A DNA stretch of 64,000 bases from Pomphorhynchus laevis (taxonomy: Eukaryota > Acanthocephala > Palaeacanthocephala > Echinorhynchida > Pomphorhynchidae): positions 1 through 64,000 of the forward strand of contig WNNJ02000594.1 in NCBI GenBank assembly GCA_012934845.2, in the 5' to 3' direction. This document shows positions 30,781 to 43,637 of this stretch, piece by piece (the stretch's first letter is position 1; every line of letters starts with the position of its first letter). Below the pieces are notes generated by a model that did no database searches, was not told where the DNA came from, and saw nothing but the letters and a program-made list of their open reading frames with translations. Both the position numbers and the translations under genes were made by a program.

Positions 30781-30947
30781 AATGAGAAACGAAATCAAAA
30801 CCTTAGATGTAAACAAAACCATCGTCTTAGACAAAAAGTAAAATTTGAGTATAACAAGAAAAACACAATAATGATGTTATCTAAATATTCACAAATTCGT
30901 GAGTATTTAGAATGCTCACTGATAGAGACAGACATTTGTGTTATCAA

Positions 30948-31133
30948 CTAGTGATTATGAAATGACGGTTGGACAGGATTCATCTGGTTAATCGATGTAA
31001 TTGGTTTACTATTACTGTATATATTCGGAGCTTGGCATAAAATCCCAAGTGTACCGATAATCGACGCTGTTGTAAAAATCCATAGAAATAGCCTATCCAG
31101 TACGAGAGCAACAAACTTCCAATCGTCTTTGAC
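30948..31133 (-). CDS. Nicotinic receptor subunit, last exon (M4 and C-terminus)
   Basis: On the minus strand an acceptor TTTTTCTCTAG is followed at 31133 by codons for [20 protein letters not shown] and on through [16 protein letters not shown], the M4 helix of nicotinic receptors with the conserved VxxDWKFVAxVxDRLFLW block. The reading continues to a TAG at 30950-30948 after a short polar tail. The exon is 186 nt and starts in phase 0, matching the phase-0 donor of the exon at 37466-38230. The intron before it is about 6.3 kb. Confidence 0.85.
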   Translation of the reverse strand, partial: VKDDWKFVALVLDRLFLWIFTTASIIGTLGILCQAPNIYSNSKPITSINQMNPVQPSFHNH

Positions 31134-31239
31134 CTAGAGAAAAATCACATTGATTACGTATATGACGTCAGAAAGACCACTTGTATTAAATATTCGTTAA
31201 ATTCTTGTTCTATAATAAAAACTCGTTAATTATTTTAAT

Positions 31240-32600
31240 GAAGAATTTTATTTTAATTTTAATTTATCGTAATGAAGAATTTTTGACCCAGTATTTTTAT
31301 GTACCAATTAAGTTTCTTATTATCCTGGAATTAAAATATTTTGATTAGAATTATATCAGATGAGATATAACTTGATTTCATTTGATCATATTTAATTATT
31401 CCACCAATACTGAAATGTATCGTGCTGATGTTGGTTTATAGATGGATTAATGTAGGGTGCAGAATAAAAATAGTCATCAAAATATTAATGGTAACAATGA
31501 CTGCAAAGGTATACAAACTTAAAATATTTGATAATGCTTAAAGAAACATTTGTTGAAAAGTTAATAACTTTGGGAAAAAATTGACAAGCTAATTGGCTGG
31601 GGATCATCAGTTGGAACTTCTATGTTATCAAGTTTCAGCCCTTATTCCTCAACACAATATAGCATCGAGGGTTAATACATGCTGCCAATGATGAATTTCT
31701 TATTATAAAATTTAATTATCTAGAGTAATCTCTTATTTTAAAAGTCATTGTTATGCATAAAATTTTTCAACAGAAGATAGATTGTTGTACAATAGTTTTA
31801 ATTACATCGAGATCACTTCAACTAGTCAAATCAGCTAACTGAGTCTACGTATTTAATATAATTATAAAATAAACAAAACATAATAATGTTAAATAAAAAT
31901 TTAATAATTAAATAATAAAATTAATAATTGTTTTTAGATTTTCTATAATTTAAATCAAGTTAAAATAAAAAATTGAAATTTAAAATAAACGTCATTTTTA
32001 TGAATTGACTAATAAATAACAGACGTTGTATCAGAATAAGAATTAGAGGTCATCAGGAGGAACTGCTATGCTATCAGGTTTCGGCCCCTAACTCCTCTAC
32101 CCAACATAGCAGCGGGGCCAAATACATGCTAATGATGTATTTCCTCTGAAATAACTATCTAGTATCTTATTCTAATGCAAAGTATATTATTTATTATTTA
32201 GTCTACGTATTCTGTACTATACAAAAAAATAAAAATTGAAATATCTTTATCTTAATGAAGAATATTTATAATTCAGTATTTTTATAGACTGATTAATAGA
32301 TCTAATTACTGGGTTATAAAAATTCTTTTTAAGCTTAAGATAGTAAGCCTACGTGTATGAAATTTAGTTTGAGGTAATCATAAGAAACTGCTATGATATC
32401 AAGTTTCGACCATCATCGTTCTTAAGCCCATCATTTCAGTGAAATAAAGTTACAACAAAACAAATAAAATCTGAACATTTAACTAAAGCTGCGTAGTTGC
32501 ACTAAAATAAAAATAATAATCGAAATATCTTAAGCTTAAAAAGAATTTTTAAACCCAGTATTTTTATGAGACGATTAGTAGATTATATCATGATAATATT
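31240..32600 (-). repeat. Head-to-tail cluster of solo PLE 3' modules in a receptor intron
   Basis: Three modules in one orientation: an old one at about 31600-31740, a near-intact one at 31828-32203 that begins at the PLE stop codon and ends at the terminal signature, and an old one at about 32205-32530. Directly upstream of the young module is TACGTAGACT, the end signature of the older one, so the young copy joins the older one's 3' end. Diverged TTTTTATxxACTxATTAATAGAT blocks near 31290, 32280 and 32560 suggest further ancient copies. No coding part is retained. Confidence 0.7.
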
Positions 32601-33834
32601 TTATTACTTATCTTCTCAATAGCGATCATCGTTTGCCGTAATTTACTGCTTAGTATTTTATTACCCGATTTTGACATTTAATTATCCATACATTAACCAG
32701 TACAATCAATAAAGCAAAAATTAACCGAATATATTAATAAAAATTCTCTTCACTTTCATGCGCAGATCCTTAACGGCAAAAGTCGGTAATAAAGTAATAA
32801 CAAAAAATATACAGACGTAAATATCATTCCAATGCTTTCCGTAAATACTAAACGTGCATTTTATTTAGGTCACTAACATAGACGAAAAATTACAAATTAT
32901 TATCGTTTTGGATTTTCGCTATTACTTGTGTTTTGAAAATAAATAAAAAATATTAATTAAATATCAATTTAAAAAATTAATTGCTAATAAAATTAGAATC
33001 CTCTCAGTTTTCATTTTAGATTAAAGATATTTAAGTCATCTATTTATTCAAATTTAGTAAATGCTTACTTATAGGAACAGGAAAATCAGATCCCAAAGGA
33101 TTATTCATTATTTTAATAGCAACAAAAGAAAATTTTTATCATTTAAAATTTTCCTTTTTCTGATGATGGCAGTTGCCATTGAAATATTGAATAATCCTTT
33201 TGTATCTGATTTTACTATGTACTTATAAATTAGCAATGACTTATGCTATTAAATGCCTCTTCAGACAATTCAGTGAAATTAGTTTATAACAGTTGCAATG
33301 TATGATACATTTTCAAACGAAAAAAGTACGCATAATTTAAGATTTCATTATAAGGCTATAATCATGGTCAAAATAAAGCATTCACTTTATGATAGTGGAT
33401 AAATATCGTAAAGATATTAATTTTTAATTTCGTGTCTTAATGACTAAGTTCTTCTGATAATTAACTTGCATCAAAATCAAAACATAAATATTTTGTTTCA
33501 ATACTATTAATATATATATATATATTTCAATACTATATATATTTCAATATATATTTCAATACTATTAATATATTATAGTAATTTATAGTAAATATAGCAT
33601 CAACTAAACATATAAATCCCTGTATATGTTTGATTGGGTATAAGATAATTTTTGGAGATTTATGAAAACGTCAAGATATTTTTCCCTTTCCAAATAAAAT
33701 AATATAAGATTAATTTTTAATTTTCGAATTACCCTGAATTCACAATCGATTAATTGTTTACAATTTTTATTGTTTCCATTATATAGTAGAACTTCTTTGC
33801 AATGCAATATTAATAATTAAAAATAAAATTTAAA

Positions 33835-34425
33835 GCTATTAGGACGCCATTAGGACAAAAAAATTGTAATTATAATAAAGAATTGAAATCTATATGTAAC
33901 AATCTATATAGTAAAGATGACATATTTAAATTTACAAAACATATTTTTGCATGAGCATTCATGCATACCATATAATATAAAATATAATACATTAAATAAT
34001 GAAATTTTAAGAATTGCAACAAAACATTTTTATAGATGGATAATAAATAATATACTTTGTATTAGAAAAATATAAATATACAATATAGTCAAATTTAATC
34101 AGAGGAAATACATCATTAGCATGTATTTGGCCTCGCTGCTATGTTGGGTAGAGGAGTTAGGAGCCGAAACCTGATAGCATAGCAGTTCCACTTGATGACC
34201 TATAATCCTTATTCTGATACAATGTCTGTTATTTATTAGTCAATTCATAAAAATGACGTTTATTTTAAATTTCAATTTTTTATTTTAATTTGATTTAAAT
34301 TATAAAAAATCTTATAACAACTATTTACTTTATTATTTAATTATTAAATTTTGATTTAGCATTATTATGTTTTGTTTATTTTATAATTATAATAAATATG
34401 TAGACTCAGTTAGCTGATTTGATTA
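33835..34425 (+). mobile_element. Mini-PLE, internally deleted, with full 3' module
   Basis: About 70 bp of RT N-terminal sequence (KNCNYNKELKSICN-like) is joined to 120 bp of RT C-terminal sequence (DDIFKFT to ILRIAT), then to the last codons and a complete 3' module ending near 34405-34425. Two internal deletions remove most of the RT. It lies in the 6.3-kb receptor intron, on the strand opposite to the gene. Confidence 0.85.
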
Positions 34426-35156
34426 TTTAATGCTATATTAATAATCCAAATTTGCATTCTTTTAATCTTAAATTATTTGTTTGACTTATTTAACTTATAA
34501 CGTTCTCGTATTTATTAAAAATTAATTATCTTGAAATTATCTTGATAATTATTGATTTTCGTACTAAAAAACACATATTGGTTCTCAACGTCTCTATAAG
34601 ATAATTATTACCCGTTCCAATCACACACAGAAAAATAATTTAATCTGTTTTAGCAATGTATTCCTAAACAAACAAAGCGATGAAATGCTTAAATGGCTAC
34701 ATCTAAAAAATTTCACTTTAGACAATAAGAAATAGTTAATACATGTCCAAAACCGCACTATAAATTAATTAACAATAGCAATGAAATTAATAACTAACAG
34801 CGGTAAAAATTGATTAAAGATTAATTTAATCCAGAAGTCGTCAGGATTCTGTAAATGAGTAACATATAAAAGATTTTTATAAAAAACAAATGATAATTTT
34901 AATAATAAATTAATCTACGTTAATTAAGTTAATTAATCAAAGTTTTAAACTTTAAATCAAATAATGTAGTTTATTAATTCTCATGCTTTCAATAAAAATT
35001 AAAAAATAAAATATTAAACAATAAAATATGTGTGGTTTAATAGGTATAATAATATATTGGGTGGTTTAATAGGCTAAATAAAACAAGGGACATAGAAAAG
35101 CAAAACAAGTAACAAATATCATAATAAATACTAAACTCATAATCTTCTTCCATTTT

Positions 35157-35448
35157 TATTATATAGTTTAATTGGAACAAAGAAGAAACTAATTTTCCTT
35201 TATTTGAAAATATTCAATATTTCGATAGCTCCTGCTATGGTCATGATTACAATAACATGTTCACTAAATTTCGTTTTTTTATTTTTTTACATATATGAAA
35301 AAGTACTTTTGCATACATGTTAAAAAATAAATTAAATTTTGTGAACATGTTATTGTAAACCTGAGATAGCAGGAGCTATCGAAATATAGAATTTTTTTTA
35401 AATAAAGGAAAACTATTTTCTTCATTGTTCCAATAAAACTATATAAAC
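35157..35448. mobile_element. Fold-back element / MITE with 110-bp inverted arms
   Basis: The arms share ATATAGTTT.ATTGGAACAA, TTTTCCTTTATTT, ATTTCGATAGCTCCTGCTAT and TTACAATAACATGTTCAC in mirrored order around a 60-bp centre. No ORF. It lies in the receptor intron; the superfamily is not clear. Confidence 0.75.
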
Positions 35449-35449
35449 A

Positions 35450-37440
35450 AATATTATGTTAAATACATGTATATTTATTTCTTGTCGATCACGACTGAAA
35501 CGATGATAATATAATAGAATGGGAAAGTTCAAATATTTTTGGGTAAAATTGAAATTCGGTTTAATAATTGTAATAAGCAGAACATTTAGCTTTCGTTTGT
35601 CCTCCATTTTTTGTTTGTTCCAATCGGAACATGGCAAATCTTTATGCTCAAAAACTATCCATTTCATTCATTTTTCTTTAAAGATGAATTTATCATGGTA
35701 ATCTGATCAATCTTCAAGTAAATATCTAAATAAATTCAAATGTAAATGTAAATACATATGCTTAACCTATCGATTTACAATACTCAATATATACAATATG
35801 TCTAATATTTATGCATATTAGAAATCGTATACATACAATGTGTTCAGCATGTAGCCTGTGCATAATCAGTATAACAAAGTGTTATAATATAATATAATTC
35901 TATGATTAAAATTAATAAATAAAAATTAGTTGTTGAGATTATTATAAGATCATTAGAGAGTATATGCTTCGCGAATTATGGTATTATATTCATATTGCAT
36001 TAATGTTCCAAAACTTTATAAGTACTAGAGTCAAAACATCGTCAAACACCCTAAGGTTGTTATTTAAAAATTTAAAAATTTTTTTCCTTTAGGTTTAAAT
36101 ACTAATATTGTGAACATAAATTTTTTAGCGTATTTATGTTTGATAAACATATAAATATTAGCATATTTATATGTTAATATTGTAAATACAATATGTTAAT
36201 ATTATCACTTTCATAAAAAACGAATATATTTCAAATATTTTTTACAAAAATTGATATCTGATTAATACCAATTATAAACACTGTATTTGATTTTGGCTAT
36301 AATGTTCAGATAAATACTTAATTAGTTATCAAATACCTAATCATTTATCATCTTATTTTGAATATATCAGATAATAGTAGCTTTTGAGATAGAATAAGGT
36401 ATTTGAGAGACCTTATTTTTAACGATTTAAGCGTCAATACGTTAATCCAGGTTTCTAGCTAATAAAGAAAAAAAATCACATTTTGGAGTTCAAAAACCTA
36501 GATAATGGTTTGATTTGATTAGTGTTAAGCTAGGATGCACTCCAGTACTCGTTCATTCAGCTATCTTATTTTAATGATAGAGCATGCAAGTACTTCAAAA
36601 ATGATGGTCAAACAGCACAAAATATTTTGCTTGATGTTGTATGATGAAATTATTCATAAATGATAATCAAATAGCACAAGTTTGAATGCAAGGATCAAAC
36701 AAGAACATCATTCCTTTTAAGCCCAGCGATGCTAGATCAACAATGGTGAATCATGTGTTGGATACGGGCTATAATTTTAATTCCGATTGGCAAGTTCAAT
36801 TTTTATCGAATATCAAGCATTCGATATACTTTCTAGGTTTATAAACCTAGAAAGCTTATGAAATAATAGATATAAATATTAACATAAATAAATCAAAAGC
36901 CAGATAACAAATTTAACTAAAATTAAAACTTCAATTGTGTCCTAGAAGCGAACTATTGTAATTAAATTTCAGACCAGTTTCTTCGCTCACACAAAGGCAG
37001 CATCAATGTTTTAGGTATAAACAGGAGTACAGTTTCACAGTATCATCATCAATAACGGATTTAGCAACTCTGTAAGACAAGTTTACAAGCACATAAATTT
37101 ATTAATGTGCTTTTGACCTCTGTTGGACGAATGTATGATTCTGTTTGAGTACTTAGCATGGATGAATCAAATATATTTTACTGACAAAGTCAAAATAACG
37201 GCGAAATTGATACCGTTTAAGAAGCTTGTTTCCTTATTGTCGTATATTCTAGAAAATGAGGCTATGAAGACATTCTACGTCATTTCACGTTATAATTATG
37301 TAGTTTGTAAAAATATCTTATTCAGTTGGGATTAAGTTTTAGTAGACAGCCTGTTAGAGCAATTACGACAACACGCTTAAACAACTAAATTTTTGAGTAT
37401 TATATTTGAAAATATAAATCGAGATTAAGATAAATACATT
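35450..37440. other. Receptor intron DNA, nothing recognised
   Basis: AT-rich. The plus-strand frame at 37123-37335 (70 residues) has no recognisable domain. No PLE module or LINE piece was noticed here. Confidence 0.4.
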
Positions 37441-37465
37441 TCTATATTTAAAAAAGAAATGTTAC

Positions 37466-38230
37466 CTTTCTCCATTTTTCATCAATTTGTAGCTCTTGCG
37501 ATACCACCCACAGTTCATTTGCTGTGTCCATTAAATCTCCAATAATTTTCTTATGGTGTACATTATTATAATGTTTAAGTAGATCAATTTCTGACTTGTA
37601 GATTTGCCTTAATTTTTCTGGCTGCTGCTTGTTTGGCATTATATAGAAAATATTATCATGTATTACTTCTGTTCTTTTCAACATTAAAAGCCGTGGTAAA
37701 ACGCGCGTAAATGATAACCTGATCCAATTTGACATACGATTTGTTAAAGGACTTCGAAAATGTACATTTAAAACGGCAACGGTTATAACGATAGCTACGG
37801 TTACCAAAATTTCAGTAAACAATAAATACTTTCCAACAATTGGAACAACGACGGATGTTTCGGGCATCAGTTCGGACAGTAGTAGAACAAAAACTGATAG
37901 GGATAACATAATTGAAATTGAAAGAGATATTTTTTCGCCACTATCACTGGGCAAATAAAATGTTAGGACAGCTAGGAAAGATATTCCAACACATGGTATG
38001 ATTAAATTTATTGTAAAAAATAGTGATCGTCTTCTAACGGTTATGTAAAAAGTCATATCACTATATTTTTGTGGAGTGAACTTGTAAGTACCAACGTGAC
38101 GCTCACCTGGAACGTTCATGACACTCCATGCCATATTTTCATTAAGCTCACTTAAATCAACCGAATGATCCAAGTAGTTGTTTCGCTGGTGAATTGATAT
38201 ATTTTTGTGATGATATGGAAATATATCTAC
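37466..38230 (-). CDS. Nicotinic receptor subunit, exon with loop C, M1-M3 and cytoplasmic loop
   Basis: 765 nt, phase 0 at both ends. The acceptor is GCTTAAG before GTAGATATA; the donor is AAAG/GTAAC after EKWRK. It encodes the end of the ligand-binding domain (SVDLSELNENMAWSVMNV), then M1 (LFFTINLIIPCVGISFL), M2 (GEKISLSISIMLSLSVF), M3 (GKYLLFTEILVTVAIV) and a cytoplasmic loop of about 110 residues. The loop C region (RHVGTYKFTPQKYSDMTF) has no adjacent cysteine pair, so this is a non-alpha type subunit. The GEK sequence before M2 predicts a cation channel. Cys-loop receptors are pentameric acetylcholine-gated channels of neurons, muscle and, in flatworms, tegument. Confidence 0.9.
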
Positions 38231-38764
38231 CTTAAGCAATCACAATGGATAACTGGACATACGAAATATAATCTAGGAAATGAGCATTAGATTAGAAGCA
38301 TAAGCACTCGTTCTATCATGTTAAAATAAAGTTTAAACTAACCAAGTAAATTTGTGAGTAGTGTTTGATATTATGAATATTGTAATTTGTAATTCGTGAA
38401 TACTAGTATTCCTTAAGGTACACTTATCTAGGGTATTAATTTTGTAGGTTTAACAGGTACAAATCATAGATTTTAAAACTGTGGTATTATTTAATTATAA
38501 GCTTAATGATAATATTATATAATCAATATAATCTAGTATGTTATTTTTAGAAATAAAGGAAATGTTATAAGAAATAAAATATAAATTAGCATATTATAAG
38601 TTAAAAGTTATTTATTATTTCTTTATTGCTGTTGTTATAAATAAAAACTTATATTTACAGAATTCTATTTACAGAATAACACGATTTCAAAAATGCATAT
38701 TTTGCCAAGATTCATTACTGAATACAATTAAATTGTTGTGTAATGATTTGATTTATAACTTTAA

Positions 38765-38880
38765 AAGGAATTCGTTTATATTTCCTCGATTGCCTTGAAT
38801 AACATCTGATTACGATGATTATCGTTAAGTCATCACGTGATGATAAAGGCAGCAGTTGAGGAAATATAAACGGATTTATA
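38765..38880. repeat. Short fold-back
   Basis: CGTTTATATTTCCTC near 38776 is mirrored by GAGGAAATATAAACG near 38857, with GCCTT and AAGGC continuing inward. It lies in the intron between the Cys-loop and M1-M3 exons. Confidence 0.7.
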
Positions 38881-39100
38881 TTTTGAATTTAAAATCTAAT
38901 TTTTACATAAATATTTGACAGTAAATGATCAGGTATAAATTTTTAACTAAATATAATACTCACCGATGACTACACACTACCAATATCATGGTCATATTTT
39001 GTTATATTTAATAATTTTAATAATATAATAATATTTAATAATATTAAATAATAATAATTTCGCTTATTGCCCAATGATACGTTCAATGTGATCTTAAATC

Positions 39101-39200
39101 GTTTAGGACGTTTTAACACCTATAGGAATAATAAAATATGAAATTATTGTTCACAAATTTTATATTTTATTATTCCTCTCGATGTTTAAACGCCCTGAAC
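39101..39200. repeat. Short fold-back
   Basis: AGGAATAATAAAATAT near 39122 is mirrored by ATATTTTATTATTCCT near 39161, extended by AGGACGTTTxAACA and TGTTTAAACGCCCT on the outside. A hairpin-forming intronic repeat. Confidence 0.7.
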
Positions 39201-41239
39201 AATTTTGCTTCTAATCAAATATTAGCAAAATTGTAATCAGTAGTAACGTTTGCAACAAATATCTACAGATACATTGACCGGAGACAAAGCATAATTAGCA
39301 TTATTCAGATCAACGCACAAGTGTTTTGAGATAGACAGTCCACTATGATAAATGTATTATATTATTCGAGTAAGTACTTAAAGGCACCTATGTAAACATG
39401 GTAAACATATATATGTATATTTGGCAACCATTAACCTAAATCTTAATTTTAAGCATATATTTAAAAATATTAAACGATAAATTTAATGTTACAATATACG
39501 ATAAATTATATTTGTTACAATAATATTTTATTATATGTTATTTTTCCGAACGACGCGAACACTTAGCTTACATTACTGAAAATCCAATAAGTAGCAACAT
39601 TTGAAATTATGCAAAAAATCACTACATATATCTGATACAATTTTAAATATGACAGCTAATATTTTTACGCTATATATAATCAGTTTAGATAATTATTGTA
39701 ATAATTATTAATTAATTATAATTATTTAATAATTATAATAATTATTCAATAATTATTATACATGAACACAGATTTTATTATTGTTTCGATTTTACGATTG
39801 TTTATGATTGCTTCGATATAAATTGTTTCGATTCACAAACATGATAAACGATACTAACAAATATTACTGTATAGCACAGATAAAAATGTTTTACGAATAA
39901 AGAATTATTTTATCGATTTTTAATAACACATTTTTACTAAATTTAATAGGAAAAAAATAAATAGAAAATAATAAAAAATAAATAAGAAAATATTTAGGAA
40001 ATTTATTTGTTAGCCAATAACATGACGGATAAAATAATTTCTTAAAATATTCACATAATTTTTGACAGATAAATGGATTATTTTTGCTCAACAGTAGCAC
40101 AAAAAATGAAGAATTTATTATAATTTGGCTAATTTCGACATATTCGTCGAAATTTATAATATTGACCACTATAAAAATAATCGCTTGCTCTATAAAGATA
40201 AATATTTAATTATGAATAAAGCTGAACAACTACTCTGTATTTTTATTATTCGTTTTACTTTAATTATTTTAGAAATCTGAAATTGAATTTTAATTTATTC
40301 TTTTGTGATAAGATCAAAAATAAAAAAAACTAGAAATGATAAGGTCAATTGAAGATATCCATCGGAAAAATAAATTTAATCGAGCTATAAGGATAAAACT
40401 TAATTTACTATTTAATTTGAAAAAGATGGGATTTTTTAAAGATTGACTTGTAAATATAAATTATTAAATAAAGCAGAAAATCGAGAAGTGTTACCAAAAA
40501 TAGACACTCATATATCGAAATATTTTGATATATTCGTTTCCATCTTAGGTTAGAATACGATTTTAACAAGCAGGCTTTAAATATTCAAAAATACTGTATG
40601 TGCATAATTAAAAAGCTTGACCTTTTTATTAAACAAGAACGTATACTAAATTAAATTTACATTTAAAACAGTTAAAGTGTATTTCACTCCGTCATAACAT
40701 TTGATAAATAATGATATTTTCAGACTTAAAAATTAACAGCATAGGATAAATCAGATTTAAATTTAGGAAGACAGACGTGAAAGAAATGTAAACGAGTTTG
40801 ATCAATAAAATTAATATTTACATAAGTAAGATGTAAATGATAATTGGCTACATTTCAATAATATATTTGTCAAAAGGAATCGAATATGTTCTGAAACCAA
40901 TTTACTTAAAATGCTAACTTATCTGTCAAAATTAAATTGTGAGAGAGGAGGTAAATCAACATGATAAATTTTATGGGTATTTAATATTCAGTTTACTTAT
41001 TCATGCGATTTATCTACTATTTAATATTCGTTTATTATAACGAATATTAAATACCTATTATTAATAATCGCACTCAATTGTGAATACCAGATACGGTAAT
41101 GCTAACTGATTATGTATAATATTTATAAATATATTATATATGATTTATGCAAATATTTTTGAGCAAATTTTATTAATAACCAGGATAATCCTGGACTGTG
41201 GTTATCAAGCATCTTTGATGCAATCTCAATGATATATAT

Positions 41240-41315
41240 ATTATCTAATATATATTATATATATTATATATTATATAATATATATTGTATATATACAATA
41301 TATATATATATATAT
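41240..41315. repeat. TA-rich low-complexity tract
   Basis: Alternating TATA runs with short interruptions, just past the donor of the Cys-loop exon on the minus strand. Confidence 0.7.
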
Positions 41316-41466
41316 ATTCCTTATTTTTTCTAATTTCTATCATATAACTTTAAATGAAGACAACTGGATATGTATTATGTTTAAACGGAATATGAACAAA
41401 TATATATGCTTCGAACATATAAAACATAAACATAATATATATGATTATTTTTGAAATCTGGTGTAC

Positions 41467-41647
41467 CTGATTTGTGTCGTAGATCCAAGAGCCGAATTTC
41501 ATAGGGCAGTGCTGTTCATCAAAAGGAAAAAATTCTACGTTCATAGCGCATGAGCTTTTGAAGACGGCCGGCGGCTCCCATATAACAACACCTGTGTGTA
41601 AGACTGTAGCACTGGTGAGTAGATCAATATCGTAGTTCCCATCAACA
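41467..41647 (-). CDS. Nicotinic receptor subunit, Cys-loop exon
   Basis: 181 nt; acceptor TCTGAATTTAAG, donor ATCAG/GTACAC. It reads DGNYDIDLLTSATV, then GVVIWEPPAVFKSSC and the Cys-loop, whose two cysteines are 13 residues apart (C-AMNVEFFPFDEQH-C), followed by KFGSWIYDTNQ. The first base completes an Asn codon split across the previous intron, giving FNN-VDGNY, as in other nicotinic subunits. The end is in phase 0 and joins VDIF of the next exon. Confidence 0.9.
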
Positions 41648-42544
41648 CTTAAATTCAGATATAAAATATGTGTTCATCCGTTATCAGGATATAATAGATT
41701 GTTTAAAGAGTAAATTGAAAAGATTCATTAACATTCATCTTTTAGCGACCATTTTCTTACTTGTAAGATTAGTTGTTAGCTTATCACTTAGTAACATTGG
41801 TGTTCAACATTAGTGACATTATTAATATTTTAGAATCGAGCTTTTGGCTTTCGTCCATTTTAAAAATGAAGTAAATCGCTATCGATTTTAGTGCACAAAG
41901 GAAGTTTGAAAGAAACCTGAGTATACTTAAAGAACAAATAATATAAATCAGCTAATGCTTTAATTCAGTTAACTGTTTTGTAATTTACTGATTTCCTTGT
42001 GGCAATAATTAATTTACACTTTATTTGATTCTCGACAGAAAAATTATTTATTCATTTGAATAGTGTAATTTTGAAGTGGATGTGATATATAGTAATTATG
42101 AATTATGATTATGAATAAACATTTTTAAAATGCTTTACTTGTTCTATACGCTTCAAACATAAAATGTGTTATGCTTTAAACATAAAACGATATTAAATTT
42201 CAATACATTTTAATTATTCGAGACCACCGTAAGTCTTTATTTGACTCTGGACTACTTACTTCGAAACGATATCATTTTATTAATTTTCTATTTAGATAAC
42301 CACATGTCATAATCTGAATTAATAAAATTTCAATTGTTCATCAAGAAGAGCAGAACATTTCTACAAAGAGCACTTACTAACATGATTCACCAAAGCTATC
42401 ATTGTGATTCTTTATAACGGCAAATCATGTTAAAAATGAGCTTAAACAAATATTTGACCTTTTTAGATACATTTTATATGCAGGATGTTCACTGTACACT
42501 GACATAAAGATAAGATATGAAAGGTAAGAAACTTAATATACACC

Positions 42545-42840
42545 AGATAATCAAATTTTATCAGAGAAAAGACGTCATTAGCATGTATTTGGTCCCGCTG
42601 TTATGTTGGGTAGATGAATAGGTGCTGAAACCTGATAACATAGCAGTTACTCCTGAGGACCTCTAATCCTTATTCTGATACATCGTCTATTATTTATTAG
42701 TCAATTCATAAAAATTGACTTGTATTTTATGTTTAAATTTTAACTTTATATAATTAAAAATTGGATAATATTTTATTTATTACTTATTTTTATTTGTATA
42801 TGATATAAAATACATATACTTAGTTATCAGATTTCTAAAT
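42545..42840 (+). repeat. Solo PLE 3' module in a receptor intron
   Basis: Contains the hairpin region, GCTGTTATG with its wobble partner CATAGCAG, GAAACCTGATA and the GGACCTCTAATCCTTATTCTG block, down to a decayed terminal signature near 42820. No coding part. Orientation is opposite to the gene. Confidence 0.8.
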
Positions 42841-43410
42841 ACTATAAAGCATTTAAGTGACACAGGACTCAATAATCCACACTAGATTCAATGAATTATA
42901 CAAATCAATAAATTCATCAAGTATTTGAAGGCAAATTTCTGCGGTGTAGATATCCTGCACAATTATCTATAATAATTGTATATGGTAATATTTATGATCT
43001 TATAAATTTGATTTATGCGAATGACCATCGAGAAAAAAATTCAAATCGTCTTTGTTAGATATTTCAGCTGACCGTCGAACCCTTTTCAATAAGTAGTATT
43101 TTTATCACAAGTTTTTTTCTCGTAATTTGGTTTTTATTTGTCATGGGTGACCAACAAAAATAAGGTAATTTCGACTTGAACGTAATCTTTCAAGGCATAT
43201 CTTATAAACGAGATATATGTGATATATCTTATATATTATCTATTTTATACATTAATAATCTTGTATCATTGTATATGATATTATTTCACTATGTGATCTT
43301 TAAGTCATTTATAGTCAAAATTTTCGCATCATAAATTAATTGTACATCAATCCCTTACTTATGATCAGTAAGCAATACGAACTAAAAGCAATTTATGAAT
43401 GAATACACAC

Positions 43411-43520
43411 TTGTTAAACAATACTATCTCTGGATTCCAAATCCGATCGATAGGGATGTGCAACATTGTGATATTATCGTAATCCAAAGGATCCCACAAA
43501 AGTAATTCATCTTTCCATTC
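43411..43520 (-). CDS. Nicotinic receptor subunit, 110-nt exon
   Basis: Acceptor ATAAACTACAG, donor AACAA/GTGTGT. It reads EWKDELLLWDPLDYDN and LHIPIDRIWNPEIVLFN, the family block WxDxxLxWxPxxYxxIxxLxIPxxxIWxPDIxLYN. The 110-nt length equals that of the corresponding exon in vertebrate CHRNA genes, and the end phase (2 nt of a codon) also agrees. Confidence 0.9.
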
Positions 43521-43592
43521 CTGTAGTTTATTATGTAGAAAATGCTTTTATGCAAACTTCTTTAATACTTAATGCATTAACCTGTAACTTAC

Positions 43593-43637
43593 TTGATGCA
43601 TAAGAATTGTAGTCATCATATATTGATCCTTTTCATT
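43593..43637 (-). CDS. Nicotinic receptor subunit, 45-nt exon
   Basis: Acceptor TTTTGATTAG, donor CATCAA/GTAAGT. It encodes the 15 residues NEKDQYMMTTILMHQ, matching the family's NEKNQxxxTNxWLxx segment that precedes the Trp-rich 110-nt exon. A 45-nt exon at this place is typical of nicotinic receptor genes. The intron to the next exon is only 72 bp. Confidence 0.85.
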
